Source: Nannobrachium achirus (lineage: Eukaryota; Chordata; Actinopteri; Myctophiformes; Myctophidae). Taken from it: a stretch of DNA of 64,000 nt. The stretch is taken from positions 41,699,966-41,763,965 of the forward strand of contig OY997661.1 of NCBI GenBank assembly GCA_963921795.1, written 5' to 3'. Below are positions 35,201 to 48,883 of the stretch, in pieces (the first letter of the stretch is position 1; each line of letters opens with the position of its first letter). The translations under genes and the position numbers were made by a program. The notes below the pieces were generated by a model. The model was not told where the DNA came from and made no database searches. It saw nothing but the letters and a program-made list of their open reading frames with translations.

Positions 35201-38200
35201 GGCGGCGCCAAACTCCTCCGCCATCACGGCGTCCATCTTCTTGGTGAACGTCACCTGAGCCTCTGATGCAGAGAAGAACAGAGAACGGGGTGGGGGAAAC
35301 GTAAATGATCACGCACTTTTTGTTTCATTTTAGAAAATAAATGTTGTCGTGCATTGATTGAATGAAGACTTATTTCATCATTTGCATAAGAAAGGTACAG
35401 TTTCATGACGATGTACAATTACAATTTACTATTTAGCAGACGTTTTTTTTTATCCAAAGTGACTTACAATAAGCATAAATAAGCGTTGATGTACTGACAT
35501 ATAATAAGCATGTCAGTACATCAACAGCAATACAACAAATGCATAGGAATATCAATCTAGAAAAAACAATAATATGGGTAGACCACGCAGCAGCAAAAAT
35601 ACCTAAAAATGTTATCTAGCTTCACGTGTGAAGTGCTATGGGTTTAGGTGGAGTCTGTTCACTGGTACAAGGACAACCAAAGGGAATCCTAGTAAGCTGC
35701 TATTCAGTTTTTTTTACACAGGAAACCTTTATGTATCTCATATAACGTTGAATGACAGACGGATAGAACACAGTACTATGCAGAGGATAACATCAGCGAC
35801 ATAAATTCTGAGCTCTTTATGGCAGAAGGATGAGACTTGCATTTCCAAGCTTGGACAAGAGTTCAAAACTTTCAATCCCTATCTGTGTGTATCAGATTTG
35901 GATTTGGGGCTTTAAAGGGATAGTTCACTTAATAGATGGCTTTCTTTTCTCTATCGATTACTCACACCATGGAGACTTGAATTCATGGATATTCTCTTGT
36001 ATTTGTCACATTCCTATGCCAATAATTTGATTGCGATGCGTTGTGAGCTTGTAGATCGGCTATGTCCACTATAAATGTCTAAAGAATAAAGTTATTAAAT
36101 ATGCCAGTCATTTATTTAGGTTATTTGTTATATCTGCCCTGTGCAACTTCAAAGCCAAACAGAAATGTAGTTTTTATTCATATGTTCCAGTGTTCAGACA
36201 AAAACACAATTAAAGGCCCACTTCACCTCTGGGACAACCAGATCTTATTTTATTGTTGTTTGGGACACGATCAATACAATCGAGTTATTTCTTGTGTTCA
36301 ATCTGTGTTTTGAGATATTTTAGTATTTCAGCATGACTAGTGATGCATTTTGCATCATATGATGCAGCATGATGCGAAATAAGATCTGGTTGTCCCAGAG
36401 GTGAAGGGGGCAATTATTTGTGTGACAATTAATCGTCATGTAAAATGTCATAATCGTGACAGCCCCACACTCACCTTGCACCTTGAGGCTGGCCTTGCTC
36501 ATTGTCCCCTCCGCCTCGGCCGTGATCTTGGAGTTGTCCACCAACTGGCACTTCTTGATCACCAGCGTGTGGCACAGGCCGTTCTGCGACACCAGGAAGC
36601 GGTCGCCGAGGGCGACGGGCTCGTTGTCCATGAGCCACTGCAGCTGGACGTCGTCAGGGGAGACCACGCACTTGAAGGTGGCGTCCTCGCCCTCCAGGAC
36701 CGTGGTGTTGTGGAGCTCGGTGAGGAACTCCACCACCCGAGGCACTGCGAGAAACACGGGTGCATAAGCAAGGTAAATAGGACAGGGGTTCCCAAACTTT
36801 TTTGTCTCAGGGCATCCCATAAATATTGTTTTAATCCGAGGCACCCCTACATTATAATTTTCACTCCCAGCACCTTATATTTATAGCATATCGTCGTTGT
36901 CGGGTGGAAACCGTCCAAAACCGTTCGTTTTTTATTTATCATCTATAAAATGCAATAAACTAATGAAAACAGCAGATCAGTGATGATATTTTAGTGATTA
37001 TGTTGCAAGGAAAACATTGAGATAATAGTCATTTTGGTTAGAACTGACTGAAAATAACTTTGTACTTCAAGTTTTAAATGATACTAAATATTTTTTCAAG
37101 TGTCCAAATAAATTCCAAATATTATCTAATTATCTCGCGGCACCCCTGGACTGCCATCACGCCACCCCAGGGAAAACCCCTGAAATAGGAGGTAAAAACA
37201 CCAACATCATTTTAGCTATGTCGCAATTCCAACCGGCAGATTTGTCGCACCATGGGTGCCAAACTGCAGCCGGAAGTTCGGTAGAATGCACTGGAGTCAG
37301 TGGAAGCCTGTGGAGCAGCCTGGAAGCAGCTCATGAATAAACACTGTGTCCGAACAATTGAGACCTTTATAACATACTCGGCTCAGGAAAATAAAATAAG
37401 ACATGTCACACTTTTATTTCTGCTGTGTTGATTTTCGATGTGTGCACTGTCTGTATCTAAAGATCAAAAAGTATGTTTGTAAAACGTGCCAAATATCGCG
37501 AGATTATCCACCGTCTGGGAACCAAATCTCGCGATACTTCGGAGACAGAAATGATTATTATTTACTGTTATTAATATTATTCCATTATGTACTGTGCACA
37601 TCGAAAAGCGATTGTAAAAATACCTTTGATATTTTCTATCTATCTATCTATCCTTTTTTTTTTTTTTTTTTTTTTCTAATACAATAATTTCATTACAATA
37701 AATGTACCCCCATTGATTCCGGAAGGGGTCCTAAGACATTATTGTCTTTGTCATTTTGTCTTAGGAATGCGAAAAATCCAAAGAAATATAATATACATAC
37801 GTATTATTGAACTCAACTCTCCATGGTGTAATCAATAGAAAAAAAGTCATTGTGGGGGTGAACTACTCCTTTCATTAGTGGCCAAGGCCACGAAGTGGCA
37901 ATGCCTTGGCCACTCATTGTTATTGGACTTCATCACTATTATCATTATTATTCCGCCACTTTTTCTCTAGCGGCTAGACCGTGCAGTCGCTTTTTACGAA
38001 ACTCGGCAGTATGGCAGAGGACTATGCCAAACGGCTAAAACGCGAAGCTCGCAACAATCGGCCAAAGGGTGGCGCTGTAGGAAGCCTTTGAAAAATGCCA
38101 ACTTTGAACTGGTGTAGCTCATGCCCTGTTTCAGGTACAGCAATGAAACCTGTATACACTTATGCGTCTCCTCATGCCGAACAACTTTTACGCTCTGACT

Positions 38201-41200
38201 TTTGACCTTTGACCTTTACTTCTCCCACAATTTTGAATTATATGAAAAACAGTAAAAATGTATCTCCTCCTGGGATTTTCGCGTAACGTGCGCGAAACTA
38301 TTTTTACATGAACTTTGGACCAATACGGTCTGCGAAGTTAGGCGGATTTTCTTTAAAGCGAAACATTATTTTTTAATAATTCACTCAATGTTGCAGTTTT
38401 ATGCAAATTATTCTTCTGCCTCTAAATCATACATGTAAAGTGACACGTTCATGGCATTTGGCAAATATGTAGAGGGTTAGTCCAAATATCACTGAAAGCA
38501 ATCTTACTCCAATTGGCCAAAGGGGGGCGCTATACGAAGCGTTTGAAAACTCAAACTTTAAAGGGGAATAAGTCATGCCTCGTTTCGTTTGAAGACATGC
38601 AACTTGCTTACACGCGTGCCTTGACTCAAGCAGAAGACATCTGTGTCTTTGTTAAGTAAGCTGCGCCCTTAGATTTTCCGCCATTTTGAGCAGTTTGTAA
38701 AACACTTAAACCCGCTTTTATTCCGGAACTTTCGCGTCACGTGCACGGAACTTTTTTTACATGAACTTTGGACCAATATCTAAAGATCTGTCAGATCAGA
38801 TTTTTTTTAAATTGAAACATGCTTTTTTAATAATTCAATGAATATTGCAAGTATTATGCAAATTATTCTTCTGCCTCTAAAACATACATGCAAAGTAAAA
38901 TTTTCATGATGAACTACTGTAGAGGGTTAGTCCAAATATCACTGAAACCAATCTTACCCCAATTGGCCAAAGGGGGGCGCTATATCATTTTGAAAGAAGG
39001 CGTCAAGTACATTACATGAAACTTTTTCTTTTTTCTTTTCTTTTTTTTCAAAATTGACAGGTCCATTATGTGTGACTGCCATAGTGTAGTGGTCAGTGCC
39101 TGTGCCTGGTATACGGATGGTTGTCAGTTCAAACCCCACATCGGGTTGAGTTGATGTTAACATCCTGGAAGCCCATGGCATGTGCATTGTCAAACTCTTT
39201 AATGTTGACACGTCTGATCTAACTCCAGATCACGTTCATGTTTAAAATGAGCCCCACAACTACTGTAGATTTACATGAAACTTTTTCTTTTTTCTTTTCT
39301 TTTTTTTTTTTAAATGACAGGTCCATCATGTGTGACTGCCGTAGTGTAGTGGTCAGTGCCTGTGCCTGGTATACGGATGGTTAGCAGTTCAAATCCCACA
39401 TTGGGTTGAGTTGATGTTAACATCCTGGATGCCCATGGCATGTGCATATGTCAAACTCACCCCAAGCCTCCAAAATATAAAAAATAAATCAATAAAATCA
39501 AGGCACTCAGCCTACATAGACTTTTTTTTTTAAAACAAACATGGTTAATAGATCCTGTGGCTGCCTAGTGTAGTGGTCAGGGCATATGCCTTTCATGCAG
39601 AAGGTCGTTGGATCGAATCTCGCCTGGGGTTTATAAGCATAAAACCATGACATTTGGTAGACTTTACAGTTTGGTTCCTTGAACAATGTCTGATATGGAG
39701 CCTTCCTAAAAATGTCCCCCAACCCCCCTTGATGCGTATTTGAATATCCGCCATTACTAAATAATGTATTATGCATCATAAATCCTGAAACAAGCATTAT
39801 AATACAAACTGTCATGTCTACACCTATGTTGTGATTTCCAAGGATTGCAATGATATCATGTACCAGCTCAGTGGCCTAGTGGTTTGAGTGTCGGCCCTAA
39901 GACTGGGAGATCCGGGTTCAAACCTGGGTTGTGTCATACCAAAGATTCTAAAAAATGGGACCCAGTGCCTCCCTGCTTGAAACTCAGCATCAAGGGTTGG
40001 ATTGGGAGTAACTCCCTGCGACATACTAGCAAAATGCTTCAAATCCCGCATGCAGCGTCCGATTGCCGTGAAAGGCCCAAGAACACGTGGCACCCTTTTC
40101 ACTTTGGCCTATTATAGTAGGCCAAAAAAAAACCTACCTGACCTGCCGGAGTCCTGTTCGGAAGAACACTGCTTCTAGTTTTTCTTTGATATTCTTCTTT
40201 GCTTTCCCTTGATGCCTTTTTTCTTTCCTGCTTTTTATGCCTTGGCCACTTTATCGCTGCTTGCAGCTATATTTTGATTTATTATAAAGTGCATTTCTTC
40301 TACTTACACTCCACTCTCAGCTTGGCCACGGTCCTGTCGTCTCTGGACTCGCAGGCGTATTCCCCCTGGTCCTCCTTGGTCAGCCGGTGGATGGTCAGAC
40401 TCCGCTCCACGCCGTCGGCGCGGATGGTGAAGCGCCGGCTCGGCGCCACCTCCACGCCGTTCCGCAGCCACTGCACGTCGGCCTTGGGCTTGCCCACCTC
40501 GCAGCGGAGGGTCACCATGCCGTCGGCGTGGGCCGTCGTGTCCTCAAGCGGCTTCACAAACTTGATCCTCATCTCTGCAACGGAAGCGATCGAAGTAGAT
40601 GTAAAAGGTAGGGTAAGTTGATTTCACTTAAGTTTCAGTTTTCATGTGTGTGATGTGTGCGCAATTTGGAATCACACCACAGCTCTAGGCGGAGCCGCTC
40701 ATTTCACCAATGTCGGCAGGCAGGGTTAGGTTTAGGCATAGTTTTACTGAAGTTATGTTTAGATTTAGGCATAGTTTTACTGAGGTTAGGTTTAGGCATA
40801 GTTTTACTGAGCTTGTAGATCGGCTATTTCCGGCAAAGAGCTTTGGTGTAGAGGGGAAAAAGAGCAGACTAAGTACAGAGTGAAAGGTCAAGTTTATTAA
40901 GTACTGACGGTTCAAGTGGTTAAATATCTGCAAACACAAATTGACACGAATCCAAAATACACCGACGACTGCGCTGTCAAACAATGAAACCATATGGAAT
41001 CTATGATAAGGCCGTGGGGGTCCCTGCTTCATCTCTCTCTCAAGGGGTCCCTTGGCCTGAAAACGCTGAAGACCCCCTGTTGTAAACGAGTCTTACCTTT
41101 GACCAACAGGCTGAAGTGGATAGTGTCGGTGTTGACGTCGCAGGTGTACTCTCCGGCGTCGGAGCGTCTCAGCGGCTCGATGGTCAGCGTGCGCGTGTGG

Positions 41201-44200
41201 CCCACCATGCTCGTGTGGAAGCGGTCCCCCTCCACCTGGGTCCAGTCTTTGAGCCAGCGCACCATGGCCCAGTCCTTGGACACCAGTCCTGACAAGGTGA
41301 CGCTCTCTGCCTCGTACCCCGTCACCACCACGTCCTCTTGCTTGTTCACGAAGGTGATTGGAGGCTCTTTGACCAATAGGGAAAGAGAGAGTCTAATCAG
41401 CAATAGAGCAGGGTTCCCCAATTCATTTTCCCCAAGGGCTGAATCATGTCTAGGGTACCAAGCCGAGGGCCACAACATTGCAGGGGGCGGCGGCGGCGTT
41501 CCCGCTACTCAATCGACAGTTCGGATATCTTCGTTGTCGGGTGGAAATCTTGTATGTCCAAAACCGTTTGTTTTGCATTTATCATTTTAAAAATTATTTA
41601 AACTAGTGAAAACAGCCGATCTACAAGCACACAACGCCTCGCACCGCGAGGCGTTGTGTGCTTGTAGATCTGCTGTTTTCACTCCTTTTGTGCGAAGGCC
41701 TTGTATGATTTGCGAAAGAACGTACACATTTGGAGATACGAGATTTCCACCCGACAATGACGATATACTAGTGTTGTTGCTGCTCTTATACCACCATTAT
41801 TACTAGGGTTGGTGGGGGCCTGACAGTAGCCCCCCGCGGGCCGCAAATGGCCCGCAGGCTGCCTATTGGGGAACCCTGCAATAGCAGCAGAAGTGGTTTC
41901 CTGGTCCCATTAAAAGAAATCGCCCATTCATTTTCCCCATAGACTTAAACAGAAATATTTATAACAATTATGTTAAGCCTAGAACCAAGCCATCCAGGAT
42001 GGCAGTGAATCATGACCATGAAACCTTTGAACCGATATAAATGTATATTTAATTTTTATATTTAATTATTTGATATACTACATTTAACCCTTTGTTTAGC
42101 GATGTTCAAAATGATACGATACGCTTCACGATACATGGTTAACGATACGATACATGGACGATATTGGTTCATTCATGGCGATACGATTCGATTCAATGAT
42201 TTAAAATCAATAGTAATTATGAAATCTGTGTAAAACGTATAAAAAATCTATTATGGCAGTAAATGCTGTGATTATCTAGCAAATACATGGACATTATATT
42301 TCAACACATATGGACAAAGCCACCAGCCACCTTGACATAAACACAGAGATTACATACGGTACATTTATCAATAGACCAAGAGTAGCTATATGGAATGGAA
42401 AGGTAATTAGACCCCTATTTTTCATTTTCCCTCTTAAAATTGCCAAATACAAGGCACAAATACTTAGTTTCCATACAATCAATTATTTGCATTGCAAAAC
42501 GATTCGATACCGATTACCCCATTTTATTGAGATGACAAAATTATAGTCCTGCATTAAATCAGATTAGATTACTGTTTTGTAAGTAAATGATTCAGGATGG
42601 GCAATAGTTGCAGTATTATTCGATAAGACTTTTAACATTCACACCAGGAACCGTATTTGAATGAAATTTGTAGGGCTGTCACGATTAGGACATTTTACAT
42701 GACGATTAATTGTCACTCAAATAATTGCGATTAACGATTTCATTGTGTTTCTGTCATTGACAATTACAGTACATTCCTGTTTGGCTTGTAGGCTTTGAAG
42801 TTGTACATGGCAGATATGACACATACAGTAACCTAAATATACAAAGAAATGACTTACATATTTGACAACTTTATACTTGAAAAAGAAACTCGATAGTGGA
42901 AATAGCTGATCTACAAGCTCACGACGCGTTGTGAGCTTGTAGATCTGCTATTTCCACTATTTCAGCAAATGTTTGAAAATATGATAATTTTTCAACATGT
43001 AAACGATCATGACGATTATGACAAAATAATTGCAATTATGTCAAATAACTGCAATTATGTCAAATAATTGCAATTATGTCAAATAATGGCGATTAGACGA
43101 TTATGTAATAATTGTGACAGACCTATAAACTTGTCTTCTCAACCCCAGGCTCAGTACCTTGAATCCTAACGATGATCGTCATCTTGTCGTCCCCCGTGTC
43201 GCACACGTACTTCCCGGAGTCCGAGGACTGGACGTTACAGATCATGATCCTTCTGAGAGTGCCGCGGCTTTCGATGGTGGCGCGATCGTCGCTGGTCAGC
43301 AGCGTGTCGTCGCGGTACCACTGGAGGGGAGCGTTGGCCCGCGAGACCTCGCAGGCCAAGATCAGATCCTCACCAGCCATCATCTCCTGGAATTCGGAGT
43401 CGCCCGAGTTCCCCACGATGGTTACCGGGGGCTCTGGGGGGGTGAGAGGGTTTTTAGGACATGATGCACATTATTTAGCATTATTGTGTCCAATTTAATC
43501 AACACTGATCGATTGTTATTGTCATACACTTTTGTTGGTGCTGTCCTGCTTTAAGACATTATAGTAATAATAATGCAAAATGCATGTATCATATATTTAT
43601 CGACACAGTACAATGTGTTTCAGAACAAGTCTTAAAGGACAACTCCGCCTTTAAGGGATATGGGGGGGGGATTTTATTGTCTAATCAGGCTTTTATGAAC
43701 ACCCTGAACAGTTTTAATTTGCTTGATTCAATATTTAGATATTTAATATAAATGTTACCAGGCTTTTCAGGCCCAGGGCCTCTCCCCACACACGCATTGT
43801 AACTTCAGTTATCGAAAAAACACGGCCTGCTCATGTATTAGGAGGGTAGTATGAGTCACCATAATGGGTGTTTTTAATGAATCTATCATGGTTAAAATGA
43901 AGTTTGAAGTTACAATGGGTGTGTGTGGAGAAAAGCCCATAAGGTGTTTCCCTGTTGAAAGTGGAATATCCCTTTAAATAACCTCTAGGCTCATTTTCCT
44001 ACTTATATTGATCCAAAATTACTGTCCATGGGGTCTATTGGGTAGAAATGCCCCTGTTGTCCAGTTTCCACAGCAGAAACCAGTAGCCCTCATAGCATAG
44101 AGTGGAGCCCATAAGCCTATGGCTTTTACACTATTTGTTGCAGTCGAAAGTGATTTTTTCTTCTCGTCCATGCCTTGGTTGTCCCACACAAGCCACCACA

Positions 44201-47200
44201 GTCTCATAAATCATGTTTTGGGGTGAGCATTCGGCACAACAGCCACGTCTTTTCAGGGAACTGGCAAAACACATAACAGCCTAACATCTGTTTAGCAGAG
44301 TGTGGCAGCTTGTGTGGGACAACGATGGCATGGATGCGTGTGTAATGGCAACTACTGTAACAACACATTGAGAAAAGAAAAAACACCAATAGCGTAAAAG
44401 CGATAGGCTTATGGGCTCCAATCTATGCTATGAGAGCTGCTGGGTTCTGCTGGGGAAACAGGACAACAGGGGCATTTCTGCCTAATAGACCCCATGGACA
44501 GTCATTTGGGATCAGTAGGACAATGAACCTAGATGTTATTTAGGGCAGAGTTGTCCTTTAAGTTAGGGGTCTTCAACAGGGTTCCAGGACCCCTAAGGGG
44601 TCCTCAGAGTTACTACAGGGGGTCCTCCAAATCTGTGTATGATAGAAACCTTTTTTTTCCCTCCTTTTTTATATTAACCACTTGAACCCTAGCGTCCATA
44701 TTCGGAGAACTTTAGCCAAAAATAGCAGATCTACAAGCTCACTGCGAGGCGCTGTGAGCTTGTAGATCGGCTATTTTTAGCAAAGAGCTTTGGTGTAGAG
44801 GGGAAAAAGAACAGACTAAGTAAGAGTGAAAGGTCAAGTTTTTTAAGTATTGACGGTTCAAGTGGTCAAATATCTGAAAACACAAATTGACATGATCCAA
44901 AACACACTGATGATCGTGCTGTCAAACGACAAAACTATATGGAATCTATTAACAGGTTGCGGGGGGTCCCTGCTTCATCTCTCTCTCAACTAAGGGGTCC
45001 CTGATTCATCTCTCTCTCAGTCTCAACTAAGGGGTCCTTGGCCTAAAAACGTTGAAGACCCCTGCTTTAAGTCAAAGCATAAGCCACAAGTGATGTAAAA
45101 TCACCACTGGCTGAATGGGTTTACCTTCTACGGTGACATGGAAGATGACGTTATCGTCGCCCACATCCAGCAGGTACTCTCCCGAGTCCCCCAGCTCGGC
45201 GTTGAGGATGATCAGCGAGCGGAAGGCGCCTTCCTCCTCCTCGCAGAACCTCTCGTCGTCCTCGACGCGCTGGCCGTCTTTGAACCACTTGGTGGCGGCG
45301 GCGGTGGCCCTGGACAGCTCACACTCCAGCTCGATGTCGCCAGAGACCAGCACCTTCACGTCTGTCTTCAGCTCTGCCTTCCCCACAATCTTCACCGGTG
45401 GCTCTGATGGATACAGAAGTGGGAAAAATGTCAACTCGTTATATGATAGCCGTAGAATGAAATATTGAATGGATAACTCTCGTGAATTATGTTAAATTTT
45501 AATATCATTAGACCACATTCAATTGAACCACGTTTTTATCATGCTGTGGGCGAAAGAGGCTAGCCTTCTACAAGTGTGTATATACGTGTGTATATATACA
45601 GTATATATATATATATATATATATGTTACAGGATGTTTGAGACGCCAGGACGTTCATTGCAAGAGCGCTTGTTTTGTCGTTCACCACACACCAATCACCA
45701 CCAGGTGGCGACGAAAGCCATTCAAAAGTGAAGGCGCCGACGTCACTCATTTGCGACTCCATATGCGACTCTATTTACTAGCCTAGCCTAGCCTAGCTTA
45801 GCCATTAGCTCCATCGTAGACAGGGCGTTTATCGTGGGCTTGCCCAGGCCTTACGGCCTGGGCATAAATATAACGATTGCATTCACCACGGCTTCGTAAC
45901 TCGCGCGGCGCTCCGCCGGCCACGCGGCCCTGGCCCGCTCTTCGCGGCCACTCGCGCCTGCGGCGCTCGGGGGCGAAGAGCAGGACCAAGGACCGCTGGC
46001 CTTCGCGCCGCTTGCAGTGTCGCTGTTCCGCCCCGTGCAAGCACGACGAGCGCTCCGCGTCTCGAACGTTCTGTTTCTCTAACAAACCGTGACATATATA
46101 TATATATCCCGATTTAGGGAGTCTTTACTGGTACACTTGAAACACAATTGTATACATAAATATACCAGTAAGACTCTTAAATTGGGAGATAAGTGTCTGT
46201 CAGGTCGCATACACAAACTTTGGAAGGCAATGGTAGCCAATCAGGAGGGAATATGGGAAATGGGACAGATCCATGTTGATGACATGACTGTAGAGATACT
46301 GTGTACCGCTTTGCGTGATTTTAGGGCAAAATCTGTAGGAGCAGTGTCCAAAAATTTGTTTAAAAAAAATCGGCCAGATGGTGGCGCTAGATGGGACAGA
46401 TGCATTTTGATGACAAGACTGTAGAGATACTGTGTACCGGTTTGCGTGATTTACGGGCAAAATCTGTAGGAGCAGTGTCCAAAAATGTGTCTTGCAAGAA
46501 TTGGCCTCATGGTGGCGCTAGAAGAGGGTCATGTGAGAAATGACGGGCGGGGGTTGTGGTTTGGCAGCCAAGGAGTGTGTGTGCAAAGTTTGGCATGGAT
46601 CGGGGCAACGGTGGCGAAGATATGAGTAGGGGAAAAGTGTGACGTGTGACGTACTGTAGTAACTGTCTACGACCTGACGGTCACAACAATATAAGTTGTA
46701 GCCCCACGGGGGGTGGGGCTGCTCCATCTCCCTGTCAGTTTGGGGGTCCCTGGCCTCTGTTTTAACCCATTTAGGCCTAGGATTATTGACTACTTTAACT
46801 ATTGAAAAATAGCAGATATATGCGAGCTTGTAGATCTGCTATTTTTGAAAAAGTCATGAAAATGTGTGCAAATCTTTGAATATATGTATTTTCAAAGCGA
46901 ACGTTTGTAACTCATATTTTGCTTCTGGGTGGTCCCTGGAACTAGATATTTTGAAATGGGGGTCCGTGGCCAAATAAATATCATTTTGGGGGTCCTTCAC
47001 ATGAAAAAGTTTGAGAACCACTGACATAGTAGTCTCTCAAGAACAGACTTACGGAGCTCCAGTTAAGTGAAAAGGACCTTTTCTTTGACGATGTCTGGCC
47101 AGATTGCTGACATAGTTCTTCCAAAAAATCTTAGAAGGATTCAAAAGACACTTATAGAATCGGGTCAAAATTCTAATTTTCAAGATTTTTCAAAAATATC

Positions 47201-48852
47201 AGATCTACAAGCTCGCAGCGCAGCACTCGGTGCCACGCTGTGAGCTTGTATATCTGCAGTTTTTTAAATTTATATTTAAAGCATAAAATATTGCGTCATA
47301 ATGTGTTCAGGCCTAAATGGTTTTAAACATTACTAAATCACAAATGTCCTTACCGGAAACGTTGACCTGGAACTCCACCTTATCGTCCACCGCGTCGCAG
47401 GTGTACCTCCCAGAATCCCCGGGTGTAGGAGAGTGGATGGTCAGCCGACGGACGAGGCCGTCCTCCGTCATGGTGACGTTGCCGCCCCACTCCAGCTGTC
47501 TCCCGTCCACCCACCAGGTCACCACGGCGTTGGGCCGGGACACCTCGATCTCCAGCACCATGGGCTCACCGGCCAAGTGCACCATGTCGTCTGACACCGA
47601 TGTGGGGCGGGTAAGCTTCACGGGAACATCTAAAACAGGGAAGGAGATCAAGTGCAGGAATTAATGGTCATGATAAACAAAAGATAGTCATTTTAAAGGA
47701 CATATTTTAGATTGTAATTAGAGAAAAGAAAATATGAGTGTTAGAATGTTTTCATTTACAGCTTTCTATTGTTTTAGAGATTTTAGTAGTTTGATTTCAG
47801 TGGTTGGGGGCATGCGTACAAGTGGCAAAATATGTCATTTTAGACACAATAAGCCAGCAATTTCTTTGTTACTATTTACACCAGCCCCCATAAGTCACAT
47901 CTACCCATGAAAGATTGTGGTGCATCTTGGGAATGGGCTTATTGTGTCTAAAAAGACATATTTGTATGCATTCCCCGAACCTGGTATGCATTCCCCGAAC
48001 CTGGGTGCATGCATGCAAATCAAAATCGTTAAAATCACTCAAACGATAGAAAGAAGTAAATGAAAACATTTTAATACTCATCTTTTCTTTTCTCTAATTC
48101 TCTAAAATATGAAACCTTGTTTCAAAGTTGTCCTTTAAGAGTCACGTGTGCTTCATAAACGAGGTGCCTTCTGTTACAAATATTGCAGAATTATGTTACG
48201 ACCCCCAGTCTAGTCTTTGTCCCCGGGTAGCTCAGTCGGTAGAGCTCTCGCCTTTGTACCGCTAGGTCATGGGTTCGATTCCGGGCACCGCCAACTCCAG
48301 CGTATGAGTAGCACGGCTTAGCAAGTCGTGCGGCAAGTACTGGGAGCTGATGGTAGGTGTGGCGCTCCACCTCAGCAGTCCATCTCCCAGGGGTCTAGCG
48401 CATTGTAACGGGGACAGACTCCCGCGTGTTACCGGCTGATACCGACAATAAGCCACTCCCGACCTACTTGACTTGCCCAGTCTAGGGTTGGGGGAAGTAA
48501 CATAAAATGGAAAACAACAATGGTTTAAAATGGAATATATATTTATTACAAAGAAGGAAAGTAGATTTTTTTTCTGCATGCAATATTGTGAATTATCCAG
48601 CTGCACACACACACACACACACACACAACTAGTACTCTATCAATCAAGCTTTATATACAGTAGCACTTTTTACAGCGTGGCTCTGAAAGAGGCTAGGCAT
48701 CTGTCTGCAAGGCGAGGGTACAGTATTTACCCACTTAAGCCCTTAAACCTTATGTACCTCATTGTGTGACGAATAGCAAAGGTGACCAATCTAAATGACA
48801 AGTTCACAGTCTGTAGCTTCAATGTGTTTTTGTAAGCTTGACTGTAGAAGAA

Positions 48853-48883
<31 letters not shown>

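Larger units (their letters stand above)
37866..40254. mobile_element. 2.4-kb repeat cluster bounded by AGTGGCCAAGGC / GCCTTGGCCACT
   Basis: Inverted boundary motifs at about 37879 and 40243. Inside, two diverged direct copies of a unit with GGCCAAAGGGGGGCGCTATA, then four tRNA-headed SINE-like units. No long open frame. Confidence 0.5.

Noticed and set aside
34992..35312. Long GC-rich open frames overlapping the Ig exons in other frames and on the plus strand
   Set aside because: They are shadows of the obsl1 exons; only the minus-strand frame shows Ig motifs, phase 1 borders and splice sites.
45798..46092. Arginine-rich open frames in the GC-rich island
   Set aside because: They occur on both strands, have low complexity, and no family or splice context supports them.
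48220..48295. Functional tRNA gene
   Set aside because: A and B boxes are present, but the acceptor stem does not pair well and a SINE body follows directly.
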